Shown here piece by piece: positions 39,188-49,427 of a stretch of 64,000 nucleotides of DNA. The notes beneath the pieces were generated by a model that saw only the letters and a list, made by a program, of their open reading frames with translations, made no database searches and was not told the origin of the DNA. Numbering within the stretch: position 1 is the stretch's first letter; each line of letters begins with the position of its first letter. This DNA is from Rhodanobacter thiooxydans LCS2 (lineage in GTDB: Bacteria; Pseudomonadota; Gammaproteobacteria; Xanthomonadales; Rhodanobacteraceae): positions 1-64,000 of the forward strand of contig NZ_AJXW01000027.1 of the NCBI RefSeq assembly GCF_000264375.1, in the 5' to 3' direction. The position numbers and the translations under genes are program-made.

Positions 39188-39370
39188 GGGAATAGGGAGC
39201 AGGGATAGGGAATCGGAAGAGCGTCGCGGTCCGGCGCAATCCGGCTGATTGAAGCTTCGTCGCTTCCGACGGAAATGAAAACGCCCCGGCTGGTGCCGGG
39301 GCGTTTTTATTTGGGGCTTGCGGGACGGGCTTTTCCGATTCCCTATTCCCCAATCCCTACTTCCTGCTCC
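39188..39370. repeat. Intergenic GGGAATAGGGA repeat, family D, inverted copies
   Basis: A roughly 35-base element beginning GGGAATAGGGAGC and ending TCGGAAGAGC (39188-39222) recurs inverted at 39329-39370 (GCTTTTCCGATTCCCTATTC and onward). The two copies flank the terminator at 39278-39307. The same family occurs at 49282-49416. It is purine-rich on one strand and lies only between genes. Confidence 0.75.
39278..39307. terminator. Bidirectional terminator between acyl-CoA dehydrogenase and RND pump genes
   Basis: AAAACGCCCCGGC and GCCGGGGCGTTTT pair perfectly over a TGGT loop, with T's beyond. It is a textbook intrinsic terminator and serves both convergent genes. Confidence 0.92.
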
Positions 39371-39376
39371 AGGCCC

Positions 39377-42300
39377 TCAATGCCCCCGCCGCGGATCGGA
39401 GTCGAACGTGTGCGGCCCCTGGATGCCCGGATGCTCGTGGCCGTCCAGCTTGTCGCCGAGCAGGCGACGCACTACGACGTAGAACACCGGGATCAGCAAT
39501 ACGCCGAGGAAGGTGGCGAACAGCATGCCGCCGATCACGCCGGTGCCGATCGCATGGCGCGCGTTGGCGCCGGCGCCGGTGGAGATGAACAGCGGGAACA
39601 CGCCGCCGATGAATGCGATCGAGGTCATCAGGATCGGCCGCAGTCGCAGCCTGGCCGCGTCCACCACGGCTTCGCGCAAGGTGCGCCCCTGGCGTTGCTC
39701 GATCACCGCGAACTCCACGATCAGGATCGCGTTCTTCGCGGCCAGGCCCATCACCGTGATCACGCCGATCTTGAAATAGATGTCGTCGGGGAGGCCGCGC
39801 AGCAGGGTGAACACCACCGCGCCGAGGATGCCCAGCGGCACCACCAGCAGCACCGATACCGGGATCGACCAGCTCTCGTACAGCGCCGTCAGGCTCAGGA
39901 ACACGATCAGCACCGACAGCACCATCAGCAGGATCGCCGCGTTGCCGGAGAGGATTTCCTGGTACGACTGGCCGGTCCAGTCATAGCCGAAGCCGCGGGG
40001 CAGGTCGTCGCTGACGATTTTCTGCATCGCGTTCATCGCCTCGCCCGAGGCATGTCCCGGCGCTGGCGAGCCGACGATCTCGACCGCCGAGTAGCCGTTG
40101 TAGCGGGTCAGCGACGGTGACGATATCTGCCATTTCGCCTGCACCACGTTGGACAGCGGGATCATCTGCGGGGTGCCGTCGGCATTGGTCCGCGTGCTGG
40201 GCGTGAAGATGTGCTGGAATGCCTCCGGACCCATCCGGTAGGGCGAGTCGGCCTGCATGATCACGCGCTTGACGCGACCGCCGTAGGAGAAATCGTTGAC
40301 GTACACCGGTGCCAGCATGAGGCTGATCGCGTTGTAGATGTCGCCCACCGACAGCCCCATCGACAGCGTCTGGGTACGGTCGACGTCCAGGCGCAGTTGT
40401 GGCGCGTCCTCCAGCCCGTTCGGGCGCACGCCGACCAGCACTGGATTCTGACTGGCCGCACCAAGCAGGGTGTTGCGGGCGGCGGTGAGTGCATCACGCC
40501 CGGTACCGCCACGATCCTGCAGGTACATGTCGAAGCCGCCGAACTGGCCCAGACCCTGCACCGTAGGCACGTTGACGATGAAGATCTGTGCGTCGCGAAC
40601 CGACTGCACGGCCCCGTTCGCGCGCTGGATGAATTCCGCGGCGGTGACGCCCAGATCGATCGGCTTGGCCTTGCCCTCCTTGACCAGCTTGTCGTGCTGC
40701 TCCTGCGCGGCCTTCTGGTCCGGCGCCCAGCCGCGTTCGCCCCATGGCTTGAGCCGGATGAACGCCATGCCCACGTTTTCGCCCTGGCCGAGGAAGCTGA
40801 AGCCTGAGACCTGGAGCGAGCTATCTACGGCGGGATCCTGCTTCAACACGGTGAGCATCTGGCCCATGGCCGCGTTGGTACGCTGCAGGCTGGCACCCGG
40901 CGGCAACTGCACGATCGCCAGCGCGAAGCCCTGGTCCTCCTCGGGCAGGAAGCTGCCGGGCAGGCGGGTGTACAGGAAGCCGGTCAGCACGCTGATCAGC
41001 ACGAACACCACCATCCAGCGCGGTGCGTGGCGCACGGCGCTGCCGATGTGCCCGGTGTAGGTGTGGGTGACCTTCTCGAACGCGGTGTTGAACCAGCGGA
41101 ACACGAAGTTTTTCTTCTCTTCGTGGACCGGCGTCAGGAAACTGGCGCACAGTGCCGGCGTGAACGACAGCGCGAGGAAGGCGGAGAAAGCCACCGACAT
41201 CGCGATGGTCAGCGCGAACTGCTTGTAGATCACGCCGGCGGCGCCCGGCTGGAATGCCGACGGCACGAACACTGCGACCAGCACCACGGTGATGCCGACC
41301 ACGGCACCGGTGATCTGCCCCATCGCCTTCTTGGTGGCCTCCCTCGGCGGCAGGCCTTCCTCGGTCATGATGCGTTCGACGTTCTCGATCACCACGATCG
41401 CATCGTCGACCACGATGCCGATCGCCAGCACCATGCCGAACAGGGTCAGCTGGTTGATGGTGAAGCCGAGCAGCAGCATGCCGATGAAGGTGCCGAGCAG
41501 GGCCACCGGGATCACCAGGGTGGGAATGATGGTGGCGCGGATGTTCTGCAGGAAGATCAGCATCACCAGGAACACGAGGGCGATCGCCTCGATCAGTGTG
41601 CGCACCACCTCGTTGACCGACACCTTGACGAAGGTGGTGGAGTCGTACGGGACGAGCCAGCTCACGCCTTGCGGGAAACTGCCGGCCAGCTCCTCCATCT
41701 TGCCGTGCACCGCGGTGGCCACGTCCAGCGCGTTGGCGCCGGGCAGCAGCATGACCGCAAACCCCGCCACCGGGGCGCCGTCGTAGGTGGTGTCGAAGCC
41801 GTATACGCCGGCGCCGAAGCTGATCCGGGCCACGTCGCCGAGCTTGACCGTGGTGCCGTCGTTGTTGGCGCGCAGGATGATGTTCTCGAACTGCTCGGGC
41901 GTGGTGAAGCGGCCCTCGGTGGCCACGGTGACGCTGATGCCCTGGCCGCTCGTCGCCGGGTCGGAACCCAGCGAGCCGGCCGCGAACTGCACGTTCTGCG
42001 CGGTGACCGCGGCCAGCGCCTCGCTGGCCGACAAACCGTAGCCCTGCAGCTTGTCCGGGTTCAGCCAGATGCGCATGGCGTACTCGCCGCCGAACTGCTG
42101 GGTGTTGCCGACGCCGGGCACGCGCGCGATCTGGTCGAGTACCTGCGACGCCACGATGTCGTTGAGGCGGGCGCGGTCGATCGCCGGGTTGTCCGAACGC
42201 AGCGCGACCACCTCGAGGAAGCCGGTGTTGGCCTTCGCCACCACCACGCCCTGCTTGGTCACCTCCGACGGCAGGCGCGGCGTGGCCAGCGAAACCTTGT

Positions 42301-42625
42301 TCTGCACCTGCACCTGGGCGATGTCCGGGTCGGTGCCGTTCTCGAAGGTCAGCGTGATGCTGACGCGTCCGCTGGAGCTGGACGAGGAGCTGAAGTACAG
42401 CAGGTGATCGATGCCGGTCAGCTGCTGCTCGATCACCTGGGTGACGTTCTTCTCGGTGGTATCTGCGCTGGCACCCGGGTAGGTGGCGTTGACCACGACC
42501 GACGGCGGGGCGACCGACGGATAGGACTCCACGCCCAGGTTGAGGATGGACAGTACGCCGCCCAGCGCGATCAGGATGGCCACCACCCACGCGAAGATCG
42601 GGCGGTCGATGAAGAAACTCGGCAT
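39377..42625 (-). CDS. RND multidrug efflux pump (AcrB/MexB type)
   Basis: This 1082-residue inner-membrane proton/drug antiporter belongs to the HAE-1 family. It has the first helix (FIDRPIFAWVVAILIALGG), two large periplasmic loops and 12 helices. The proton-relay residues are kept: Asp407-Asp408 in GIVVDDAIVVIENV, and Lys964 in KNAILIVEF. The pump is about 30 residues longer than AcrB. It is encoded 12 bases after its fusion-protein gene. No outer-membrane channel gene is present, so it must use a TolC/OprM partner encoded elsewhere. Substrates cannot be predicted. Confidence 0.95.
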   Translation of the reverse strand: MPSFFIDRPIFAWVVAILIALGGVLSILNLGVESYPSVAPPSVVVNATYPGASADTTEKNVTQVIEQQLTGIDHLLYFSSSSSSSGRVSITLTFENGTDPDIAQVQVQNKVSLATPRLPSEVTKQGVVVAKANTGFLEVVALRSDNPAIDRARLNDIVASQVLDQIARVPGVGNTQQFGGEYAMRIWLNPDKLQGYGLSASEALAAVTAQNVQFAAGSLGSDPATSGQGISVTVATEGRFTTPEQFENIILRANNDGTTVKLGDVARISFGAGVYGFDTTYDGAPVAGFAVMLLPGANALDVATAVHGKMEELAGSFPQGVSWLVPYDSTTFVKVSVNEVVRTLIEAIALVFLVMLIFLQNIRATIIPTLVIPVALLGTFIGMLLLGFTINQLTLFGMVLAIGIVVDDAIVVIENVERIMTEEGLPPREATKKAMGQITGAVVGITVVLVAVFVPSAFQPGAAGVIYKQFALTIAMSVAFSAFLALSFTPALCASFLTPVHEEKKNFVFRWFNTAFEKVTHTYTGHIGSAVRHAPRWMVVFVLISVLTGFLYTRLPGSFLPEEDQGFALAIVQLPPGASLQRTNAAMGQMLTVLKQDPAVDSSLQVSGFSFLGQGENVGMAFIRLKPWGERGWAPDQKAAQEQHDKLVKEGKAKPIDLGVTAAEFIQRANGAVQSVRDAQIFIVNVPTVQGLGQFGGFDMYLQDRGGTGRDALTAARNTLLGAASQNPVLVGVRPNGLEDAPQLRLDVDRTQTLSMGLSVGDIYNAISLMLAPVYVNDFSYGGRVKRVIMQADSPYRMGPEAFQHIFTPSTRTNADGTPQMIPLSNVVQAKWQISSPSLTRYNGYSAVEIVGSPAPGHASGEAMNAMQKIVSDDLPRGFGYDWTGQSYQEILSGNAAILLMVLSVLIVFLSLTALYESWSIPVSVLLVVPLGILGAVVFTLLRGLPDDIYFKIGVITVMGLAAKNAILIVEFAVIEQRQGRTLREAVVDAARLRLRPILMTSIAFIGGVFPLFISTGAGANARHAIGTGVIGGMLFATFLGVLLIPVFYVVVRRLLGDKLDGHEHPGIQGPHTFDSDPRRGH

Positions 42626-42637
42626 GGTCGGACTCCG

Positions 42638-43831
42638 TTACTTGGCGTTCGGGACGGCGCCCGGAGCACTGGCGGTGGCGGGTCCGTTGGCGGTCGCGGG
42701 CTTCCACGGAGTGGGCTTGGCCGGCGCGCCGTCCTTCACTTTCTGCAATCCGGACATGATGACCTGGTCGCCGGCGGCGAGGCCGTCGCTGACGACCCAG
42801 TTGCCGTCGCGCATGTCGGTGGTGGTGACGTTCTTGCGCTTGACGTTGCCGTCCTTGCCGATCGTCATCACGTAGGTGCCGCCGGTGTCGCGCTGCACCG
42901 CCTGCTGCGGAACGACGAACACCTTGTGCTGCTGGCCGAGGTTAGCCTTCAGCGTCACGTACATGCCCGGCAGCAGGCCGTGTTTCGGGTTCGGCACGAC
43001 CGCGCGCAGATTGACCGCGCCGGTGGCCGGGTTGACGGCGATGTCGGAGAAGTCCAGCACGCCCGGCTCGCCGTAGGTGCTGCCGTCGGGCAGGGTGATC
43101 TGCACGCTCGCCTTGTTCGGCTCGGTCAGGGTGACGTTGCCGCTGCTCTGCGCGCGGCGCATCTGCTCCAGTGAATCCACGCTCATGGTGAAGTTCACAT
43201 ACATTGGGTCGATCTGGTCGACCGTGGTGAGCAACGTGGCCACGTCGTCGGCGCCGACCAGCGCACCCTCGGTGACCTGCTGCTGGCCGGCGCGGCCGGC
43301 GATCGGCGCACTGACGCTGGCGTAGTCGAGCTTGATGCGCGCGGTCTGCACATTCGCCTGCGCTGCCTGCACCGCGGCGGCGGCGCTGCGTTCGGCGGCC
43401 AGGGCGTTGTCCAGGTCCGCCTTGGACACGTAGCCCTTGGGCGCCAGCTCACGCACGCGCGCAGCGGTGATCTTGTTGTTGGTCCAGGTGGCCTGGGCCT
43501 GGGCCAGCGAGGCCTGGGCCGCGTCCAGCGTGGCCTTCAGCGGGGCCGGGTCGATCTGGAACAGCAGCTGGCCCTGCTTGACGTTGGTGCCTTCGGTGTA
43601 CGCGCGCTTGAGCAACACGCCGGCCACGCGGGCACGCACGTCGGCGCTGCGGTAGGCCGACAGCCGGCCGACCAGGTTCCTGGTCAGCGGCGAGCTTTGC
43701 GGCTGCACCTGGATCACGCCGACTTCCGGCGGTGGCATCTGCGGCGGCCCCTGTTCCTTGCCTTTGCCGCAGGCGGCCAGCGCCAGCAGGCTCAGGCACA
43801 GCAAGGGTGTGCTCAGTGATGAGGACTTCAT
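42638..43831 (-). CDS. RND efflux periplasmic adaptor lipoprotein (AcrA/MexA type)
   Basis: This 397-residue membrane-fusion protein has a lipobox LAAC with Cys21. The lipoyl/hairpin region (VAGVLLKRAYTEGTNVKQGQLL, LDAAQASLAQAQATW) is followed by the beta-barrel DYASVSAPIAGRAG. GGAG stands six bases before the ATG at 43831. It joins the pump at 39377-42625 to an outer-membrane channel. It is the first gene of a two-gene operon. No TetR-type repressor gene is adjacent, unlike acrR/nalC loci. Confidence 0.93.
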   Translation of the reverse strand: MKSSSLSTPLLCLSLLALAACGKGKEQGPPQMPPPEVGVIQVQPQSSPLTRNLVGRLSAYRSADVRARVAGVLLKRAYTEGTNVKQGQLLFQIDPAPLKATLDAAQASLAQAQATWTNNKITAARVRELAPKGYVSKADLDNALAAERSAAAAVQAAQANVQTARIKLDYASVSAPIAGRAGQQQVTEGALVGADDVATLLTTVDQIDPMYVNFTMSVDSLEQMRRAQSSGNVTLTEPNKASVQITLPDGSTYGEPGVLDFSDIAVNPATGAVNLRAVVPNPKHGLLPGMYVTLKANLGQQHKVFVVPQQAVQRDTGGTYVMTIGKDGNVKRKNVTTTDMRDGNWVVSDGLAAGDQVIMSGLQKVKDGAPAKPTPWKPATANGPATASAPGAVPNAK

Positions 43832-44347
43832 GGAAACTCCAGAACTTGTTGAAACAGGGATAGGGGGTGATGCCGGACGCAAGGCCGGGTCCCGTAGACG
43901 GGATACAGCAAAGCGTTCGACGTGTCCTGTGTCATAGGTTGGCGCGATGGGGAATTGTCGTGCCTCGAAGCGGCATCTGCTCCGCAACGCGCTGCGCAAA
44001 GCGGTGTGAACTCAGACTATACCGGCCAGTTTACATTTTATGGAGGCCACGAATCCAGCCATTGACAGGGGCATGACGGTCTGGACACGTGCTGGAGCAA
44101 GCGGGCTGACCAGCCCCTGCCGGAGTCATCACGCGGGCTTGCCGAGCGATGCAGTTTTTCGTGGCGCGCCGATTGCCGCGATGCACTTCGAGGCACCGCG
44201 GACATCCCCCGCGCCGGGCGCGGAACCATGCGCGCGTGCATGGTCGCGACGGGGGTGCGCGGCTGGATTCGCCTTGTCTCGCGGCGTATCCTTCCAAGGC
44301 TTTATACCCGCCACACCCATCATCGTCTCCATCAATCAGAAGATGCC
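43832..44347. other. Divergent intergenic region, RND operon / glutamate dehydrogenase
   Basis: These 516 bases separate the leftward efflux operon from the rightward glutamate dehydrogenase gene and hold no convincing gene. An A/T-rich patch near 44016-44040, unusual here, includes TATAGT on the leftward strand and could hold the efflux promoter, but no good -35 is paired with it. No symmetric operator for a TetR-like repressor was found. Confidence 0.5.
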
Positions 44348-47300
44348 ATGAATGCGACCCCTGCAGCGAACGACCCTTCCCTTTCGTCAGTAGTATTCGC
44401 CGAGCTGAAAAAGGGCGGTTTTTCGCCCGAGCGCCTGAATGAGGCGCAGGTTTTCTGCGAGGCTTTCTTTGCACGCATCGGGGGCGGCGACGCGCATCTG
44501 CACACACCGGTGCAATGGGCGGCGCTGGTCGGCAGCTTGCTGGACTTCATGCAGAAGCGTCGTGAAGGCGAGGCCTGCGTGCGTGTGCTCAGTCCGGCGG
44601 ACGTGCAGGCCGGCCGCAGCCTGCTGCAGATCGTCACCGACGACATGCCGTTCCTGGTCGACACGGTCAGCATGGTCGTCTCGGCGAAGCTGCAGATCCA
44701 TGCGGTGATCCACCCGGTGCTGAAGGTGGTGCGCGACGCTTCCGGCAAGCTGCTTGGCCTTGGCGGCGCCGCCGGCGGCGCCGAATCGCTGATGCATTTC
44801 GAGATCGACCGGGTTGCCGATGCCGCCGAACAGGCGCAACTGGAAGGGCAGGTTGCCGCCGCGCTGGAAGACGTGCGCGCCGCGGTGGGCGACTGGTCGG
44901 CGATGCGCGACAAGGCGCTGGCGGTGGCCAACGAGCTGCCGCAGCGCAAGCTGCCGCTGGATGCCGCCTCGGTGCAGGAAGCCAGCGAGTTCATGCGCTG
45001 GATCGCCGCCGACAACTTCACCTTCCTCGGCTACCGCGAATACGAAGTCGCCGACGCCGACGGCGATCGCGTGCTGCGGGCGGTCGAATCGTCCGGCCTG
45101 GGCATCCTGCGCAGCAACGAACGCTCGATGGCGCCGCGCTCGCTGAGCACGCTGGCCGCCAGCGAGCTGCCGCAGTCGGGTGCCATCGACGCGATCATCC
45201 TGACCAAGACCAACGCGCGCTCGCACGTGCACCGCACCGGCTACATGGATTACATCGGCGTGCTGCAGTTCGGTGCCGACGGCCGTGCGGTGGCCGAGCA
45301 GCGCTTCCTCGGCCTGTTCTCTTCCAATGCCTACATGGCCCGCCCGCAGGACGTGCCGCTGGTGCGGCACAAGGCGGAAGCGGTGCTGGCGCGCTCCGGC
45401 CTCAAGCGCGATTCGTACTCCGGCAAGTCGCTGCGTCACATCCTGGAAACCCTGCCGCGCGAGGAACTGTTCCAGAGCACCGAGGACGAGTTGTTCGCCA
45501 CTGCGATGGGCATCCTCGAACTGCGCCAGCGCGCGCGCACGCGGCTGTTCATGCGCCGCGACCGCTACGGCCGTTTCTTCACCTGCATGGTGTTCGTGCC
45601 GCGCGACCGCTTCAACACCTCCGTGCGCGAGCGCATCGAGTCGCTGCTGCGCACGGCGCTGCACGCCGAGCAGAGCGATTCCTCGGTGCAGATGGGCGAG
45701 GCCGCGCTGGCGCGGCTGACCATCGTGCTGCGGCCGAAGATCGGCGACCAACCGTCCTACGACCTGGCCGAGCTGGAGCAGGGGGTGACCAGCATCGTGC
45801 GCAACTGGCACGACGAGGTGCGCGACGCGCTGGTGCGCCTGCGCGGCGAGCACGGGGGCGTGGTGCTGGCCAATCGCTACACACGCGCGCTGCCGGCCGG
45901 CTACATCGAGGACGTCAGCCCCGCGGTGGCCGCCGAGGACGTGTACCAGCTCTCGCAGCTGGTCGGTGACAACGCGCTGCGGATGTCGTTCTACCACCCG
46001 CCGAAGGCTCCCGAGACGCTGCGCTTCAAGGTGTACCGCTCCGGCGGCGACATCGCGCTGTCCGAAGTGCTGCCGCAGCTGGAGAACCTCGGCCTGCGCG
46101 TGCTCACCGAGCATGTCTACGAGGTTTCCGGCGAGGCTTCGCTGTCGATCCAGGATTTCGAGGTGCAGCCGGTCGGCAAGCTCACCTTCGGGGTGGAGCA
46201 GGTCGGCGCGCTGTTCGAGGACGCGTTCGAGCAGATCTGGCGCGGCAACGCCGAGAACGACGGCTTCAACCGGCTGGTGCTCGGCGCCAAGCTGAGCTGG
46301 CGTCAGGTGGCGATGCTGCGCGGCTACTGCAAGTACCTGCTGCAGACCGGCGCCACCTTCTCTCAGTCGTACATGGAGGAAACGCTGAACCGCTATCCCG
46401 CGATCGCCGGGCTGCTGGTGGAGCTGTTCCTGGCCAAGTTCGATCCGCGCCGCGAGACGCTTTCCGCCGACGAGTTGCAGGCCGCCGTCGCGACGCTTGC
46501 TGCCGAGATGCTGGCGCTGATCCCGGCCAGCGTACAGGCCGCGCAGCCGGGCCTGATCGGCGAGCTGGCCGCGTCGCTGTCGAAGCCGCGCGACGAGCAG
46601 ATCCAGGCGGTGGAGAGCGCGGTAGGCATCCTGCTGGAGAACGTGGCCAGCCTCGATGAGGACCGTATCCTGCGCGGCTTCGTGAAGCTGATCCGCGCCA
46701 CCTTGCGCACCAGCTTCTTCCAGCAGTGGGACGGCGCGTACCGCGACTACATCAGCTACAAGCTCGACTCGCATGCCGTGCCTGGCCTGCCCAAGCCGGT
46801 ACCGTACCGCGAGATCTGGGTGTGCGCGCCGCGCGTCGAGGGTGTCCACCTGCGCTTCGGCCCGGTGGCGCGCGGCGGCCTGCGCTGGTCCGATCGCCGC
46901 GAGGATTTCCGCACCGAGGTGCTGGGCCTGGTCAAGGCGCAGATGGTGAAGAACACGGTGATCGTGCCGGTCGGTTCCAAGGGCGGCTTCTTCGTCAAGA
47001 AGTCCCCGGCCGCCAGCGATCGCGACGCGGTACTGGCCGAGGGCATCGCCTGCTACCGCCTGTTCATCAACGGCCTGCTCGACGTCACCGACAACCTGGT
47101 CGACGGCAAGGTGGTGCATCCGCACGACGTGGTGCGCCACGACGCGGACGACCCCTACCTGGTGGTGGCCGCCGACAAGGGCACCGCCAAGTTCTCCGAC
47201 ATCGCCAACGCGATCTCGATCGAGCACAACTACTGGCTCGGCGACGCGTTCGCCTCAGGCGGCTCGCACGGCTACGACCACAAGGGCATGGGCATCACCG

Positions 47301-49276
47301 CCCGCGGTGCGTGGGAGTCGGTGAAGCGTCATTTCCGCGCGCTCGGCCGCGATTGCCAGACACAGGACTTCACCTGCGTGGGCATCGGCGACATGTCCGG
47401 CGACGTGTTCGGCAACGGCATGCTGCTGTCCGAGCACACCCTGCTGGTGGCCGCGTTCGACCATCGCCACGTGTTTCTCGATCCGAACCCGGATGCGGCC
47501 CGCTCGTTCGTCGAGCGCAAGCGCATGTTCGACGTGCCGCGCTCGAGCTGGGACGACTACGACAAGTCGCTGATCTCCGCCGGCGGCGGCGTCTACCCGC
47601 GCAGCGCCAAGTCGATCCCGCTGTCGCCGGAGATGCGCGCGGTGCTGGGGCTCAAGCCCGAGGTCGAGCAGCTGGCGCCGAGCGACCTGCTCAGCGCGAT
47701 CCTGAAGGCGCCGGTGGACCTGATCTTCAACGGCGGCATCGGCACCTACATCAAGTCGTCCGGCGAAACGCACGCCGAGGTTAGCGACCGCGCCAACAAC
47801 GCGCTGCGCATCAACGGCGCCGACGTGCGCGCGAAGATCATCGGCGAGGGCGGCAACCTGGGCATGACCCAGAAGGGCCGCATCGAGGCGGCGCAGCATG
47901 GCGTGCTGCTGAACACCGACTTCATCGACAACTCCGCCGGCGTGGACACCTCCGACCACGAGGTGAACATCAAGATCCTGCTGAACGACGCGGTGCAGCG
48001 CGGCGAGCTCAGCTTCGACGCGCGCAACACCCAGCTCGCCGCGATGACCGACGAGGTGGCCCAGCTGGTGCTGTGGGACAACTACCGGCAGAACCAGGCG
48101 ATCACCCTGATGGAGCAGCAGTCGGTGCACCGCATCGGCTCGATGGCGCACTTCATCCGCACGCTGGAGGCCGAAGGCACGCTCGACCGCCAGGTGGAGA
48201 ACCTGCCCGGCGAGGCCGAGCTGACCGAGCGCAAGAGCCGCGGCTTGGGGCTGACCCGGCCGGAGCTGGCGGTGCTGCTGTCCTACGACAAGATCCGCCT
48301 GTTCCAGCAGCTGCTGGACTCGGACGTGCCGGAGGACCCCTATCTGTCGAAGGAACTGGTGCGCTACTTCCCGCTGCCGCTGCACGAGAAGTACGCCGCG
48401 CACATGCAGCGCCACCGGTTGAAGCGCGAAATCATCGCCACCGCGGTGACCAACTCGACGATCAACCGCATGGGCGCCACCTTCATGATGCGCATGCAGG
48501 AAGACACCGGGCAGGGCCCGGCGGCGATCGCCAAGGCGTACACCGCGGCGCGCGAGATCCTCGAGGCGCGCGAGCTGTGGGCCGAGATCGAGGCGCTGGA
48601 CGCCAGGGTAGCCGAGGACACCCAGATCGACGCGATCAAGCAGATCTGGTCGCTGCTGCGGCACATGACGCGCTGGCTGCTGAACCGCCCCGGCGGCTCG
48701 CTGGACATCGCCGCCAACGTCGAGCGCTACCAAACCGGTGTATCGGCCCTGCGCAAGGCCTTGCCCGGCGTGCTCACGGCGACCGGCAAGGGCGATTTCT
48801 CCTCCAGCCACGAGAAGTGGGAAGGCCTGGGCCTGCCGGTGGAGCTGGCGTTGCGGATGGCCCGCATGCCGGAGCTGCGCGCCGCGCTAGACATGGTCGA
48901 GGTGAGCCAGCAGAGCGGCCAGCCGATCGAGAAGGTCGCCAGCGTGTTCTACGAGCTGGGCGAGGCGCTGGACCTGGAATGGCTGCGCGACCAGATCGAG
49001 GCGCTGCCGGTGGAAGGCCACTGGCATGCACAGGCCCGCGGCTCGCTGCTGGACGAGCTCAACCACCAGCACCGGGCGCTGTCGCTGCAGGTGCTGAACC
49101 TCGGCGGCGGCAGCAAGGATGTCTCGCCGGTGCAGGCGTGGCTGCAGCGCGACGACGCCACCTTGCAGTACACCCGCAGCATGCTGGCGGAAATCCTCAC
49201 CCAGAACGCGGACTACCCGATCGCCTCGGTCGCGGTGCGCCGGCTGGCCCAGCTGGCGCAGGTGCCGGTGGTCTGA
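44348..49276 (+). CDS. NAD-specific glutamate dehydrogenase, 180-kDa class
   Basis: This 1642-residue enzyme of the large (L_180) class deaminates glutamate to 2-oxoglutarate with NAD. The N-terminal half contains ACT-like regulatory regions (LLQIVTDDMPFLVDTVSMVV). The catalytic core near residues 840-1060 has RGGLRWSDRREDFRTEVLGL, MVKNTVIVPVGSKGGFFVKK and GIGDMSGDVFGNGMLLS. A long C-terminal helical region completes it. The ATG at 44348 (MNATPAAND) is taken; a 40-residue upstream extension has no family counterpart. In Pseudomonas and Streptomyces this class is allosterically controlled by amino acids; that is family knowledge, not seen here. Confidence 0.93.
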   Translation: MNATPAANDPSLSSVVFAELKKGGFSPERLNEAQVFCEAFFARIGGGDAHLHTPVQWAALVGSLLDFMQKRREGEACVRVLSPADVQAGRSLLQIVTDDMPFLVDTVSMVVSAKLQIHAVIHPVLKVVRDASGKLLGLGGAAGGAESLMHFEIDRVADAAEQAQLEGQVAAALEDVRAAVGDWSAMRDKALAVANELPQRKLPLDAASVQEASEFMRWIAADNFTFLGYREYEVADADGDRVLRAVESSGLGILRSNERSMAPRSLSTLAASELPQSGAIDAIILTKTNARSHVHRTGYMDYIGVLQFGADGRAVAEQRFLGLFSSNAYMARPQDVPLVRHKAEAVLARSGLKRDSYSGKSLRHILETLPREELFQSTEDELFATAMGILELRQRARTRLFMRRDRYGRFFTCMVFVPRDRFNTSVRERIESLLRTALHAEQSDSSVQMGEAALARLTIVLRPKIGDQPSYDLAELEQGVTSIVRNWHDEVRDALVRLRGEHGGVVLANRYTRALPAGYIEDVSPAVAAEDVYQLSQLVGDNALRMSFYHPPKAPETLRFKVYRSGGDIALSEVLPQLENLGLRVLTEHVYEVSGEASLSIQDFEVQPVGKLTFGVEQVGALFEDAFEQIWRGNAENDGFNRLVLGAKLSWRQVAMLRGYCKYLLQTGATFSQSYMEETLNRYPAIAGLLVELFLAKFDPRRETLSADELQAAVATLAAEMLALIPASVQAAQPGLIGELAASLSKPRDEQIQAVESAVGILLENVASLDEDRILRGFVKLIRATLRTSFFQQWDGAYRDYISYKLDSHAVPGLPKPVPYREIWVCAPRVEGVHLRFGPVARGGLRWSDRREDFRTEVLGLVKAQMVKNTVIVPVGSKGGFFVKKSPAASDRDAVLAEGIACYRLFINGLLDVTDNLVDGKVVHPHDVVRHDADDPYLVVAADKGTAKFSDIANAISIEHNYWLGDAFASGGSHGYDHKGMGITARGAWESVKRHFRALGRDCQTQDFTCVGIGDMSGDVFGNGMLLSEHTLLVAAFDHRHVFLDPNPDAARSFVERKRMFDVPRSSWDDYDKSLISAGGGVYPRSAKSIPLSPEMRAVLGLKPEVEQLAPSDLLSAILKAPVDLIFNGGIGTYIKSSGETHAEVSDRANNALRINGADVRAKIIGEGGNLGMTQKGRIEAAQHGVLLNTDFIDNSAGVDTSDHEVNIKILLNDAVQRGELSFDARNTQLAAMTDEVAQLVLWDNYRQNQAITLMEQQSVHRIGSMAHFIRTLEAEGTLDRQVENLPGEAELTERKSRGLGLTRPELAVLLSYDKIRLFQQLLDSDVPEDPYLSKELVRYFPLPLHEKYAAHMQRHRLKREIIATAVTNSTINRMGATFMMRMQEDTGQGPAAIAKAYTAAREILEARELWAEIEALDARVAEDTQIDAIKQIWSLLRHMTRWLLNRPGGSLDIAANVERYQTGVSALRKALPGVLTATGKGDFSSSHEKWEGLGLPVELALRMARMPELRAALDMVEVSQQSGQPIEKVASVFYELGEALDLEWLRDQIEALPVEGHWHAQARGSLLDELNHQHRALSLQVLNLGGGSKDVSPVQAWLQRDDATLQYTRSMLAEILTQNADYPIASVAVRRLAQLAQVPVV

Positions 49277-49281
49277 GAGCT

Positions 49282-49416
49282 GGGAATAGGGAACAGGAAA
49301 TAGGGAATGGTATAGGCGGCGGCGCGCAGGCTTGATTTGTCGCGTATCTTGCCGGGATGATCGGAAGAGCACGCATGACAGCTCTTCCGACTCTCTATTC
49401 CCTACTCCCTATTCCC
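49282..49416. repeat. Intergenic GGGAATAGGGA repeat, family D, second locus
   Basis: GGGAATAGGGAACAGG and following bases (49282-49309) pair with an inverted copy (49381-49416, CTATTCCCTACTCCCTATTC). The inner arms TCGGAAGAGC (49361-49370) and GCTCTTCCGA (49381-49390) form a 10-bp hairpin. The right copy matches the left element at 39188-39222. It ends 12 bases before nadK and replaces any visible ribosome site there. Confidence 0.75.
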
Positions 49417-49427
49417 GGCCCCTCCCC

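Noticed and set aside
44062-44067. A perfect TTGACA before glutamate dehydrogenase as a -35 element
   Set aside because: The sequence 17 bases downstream (ACACGT) does not resemble a -10 hexamer at any spacing from 16 to 18.
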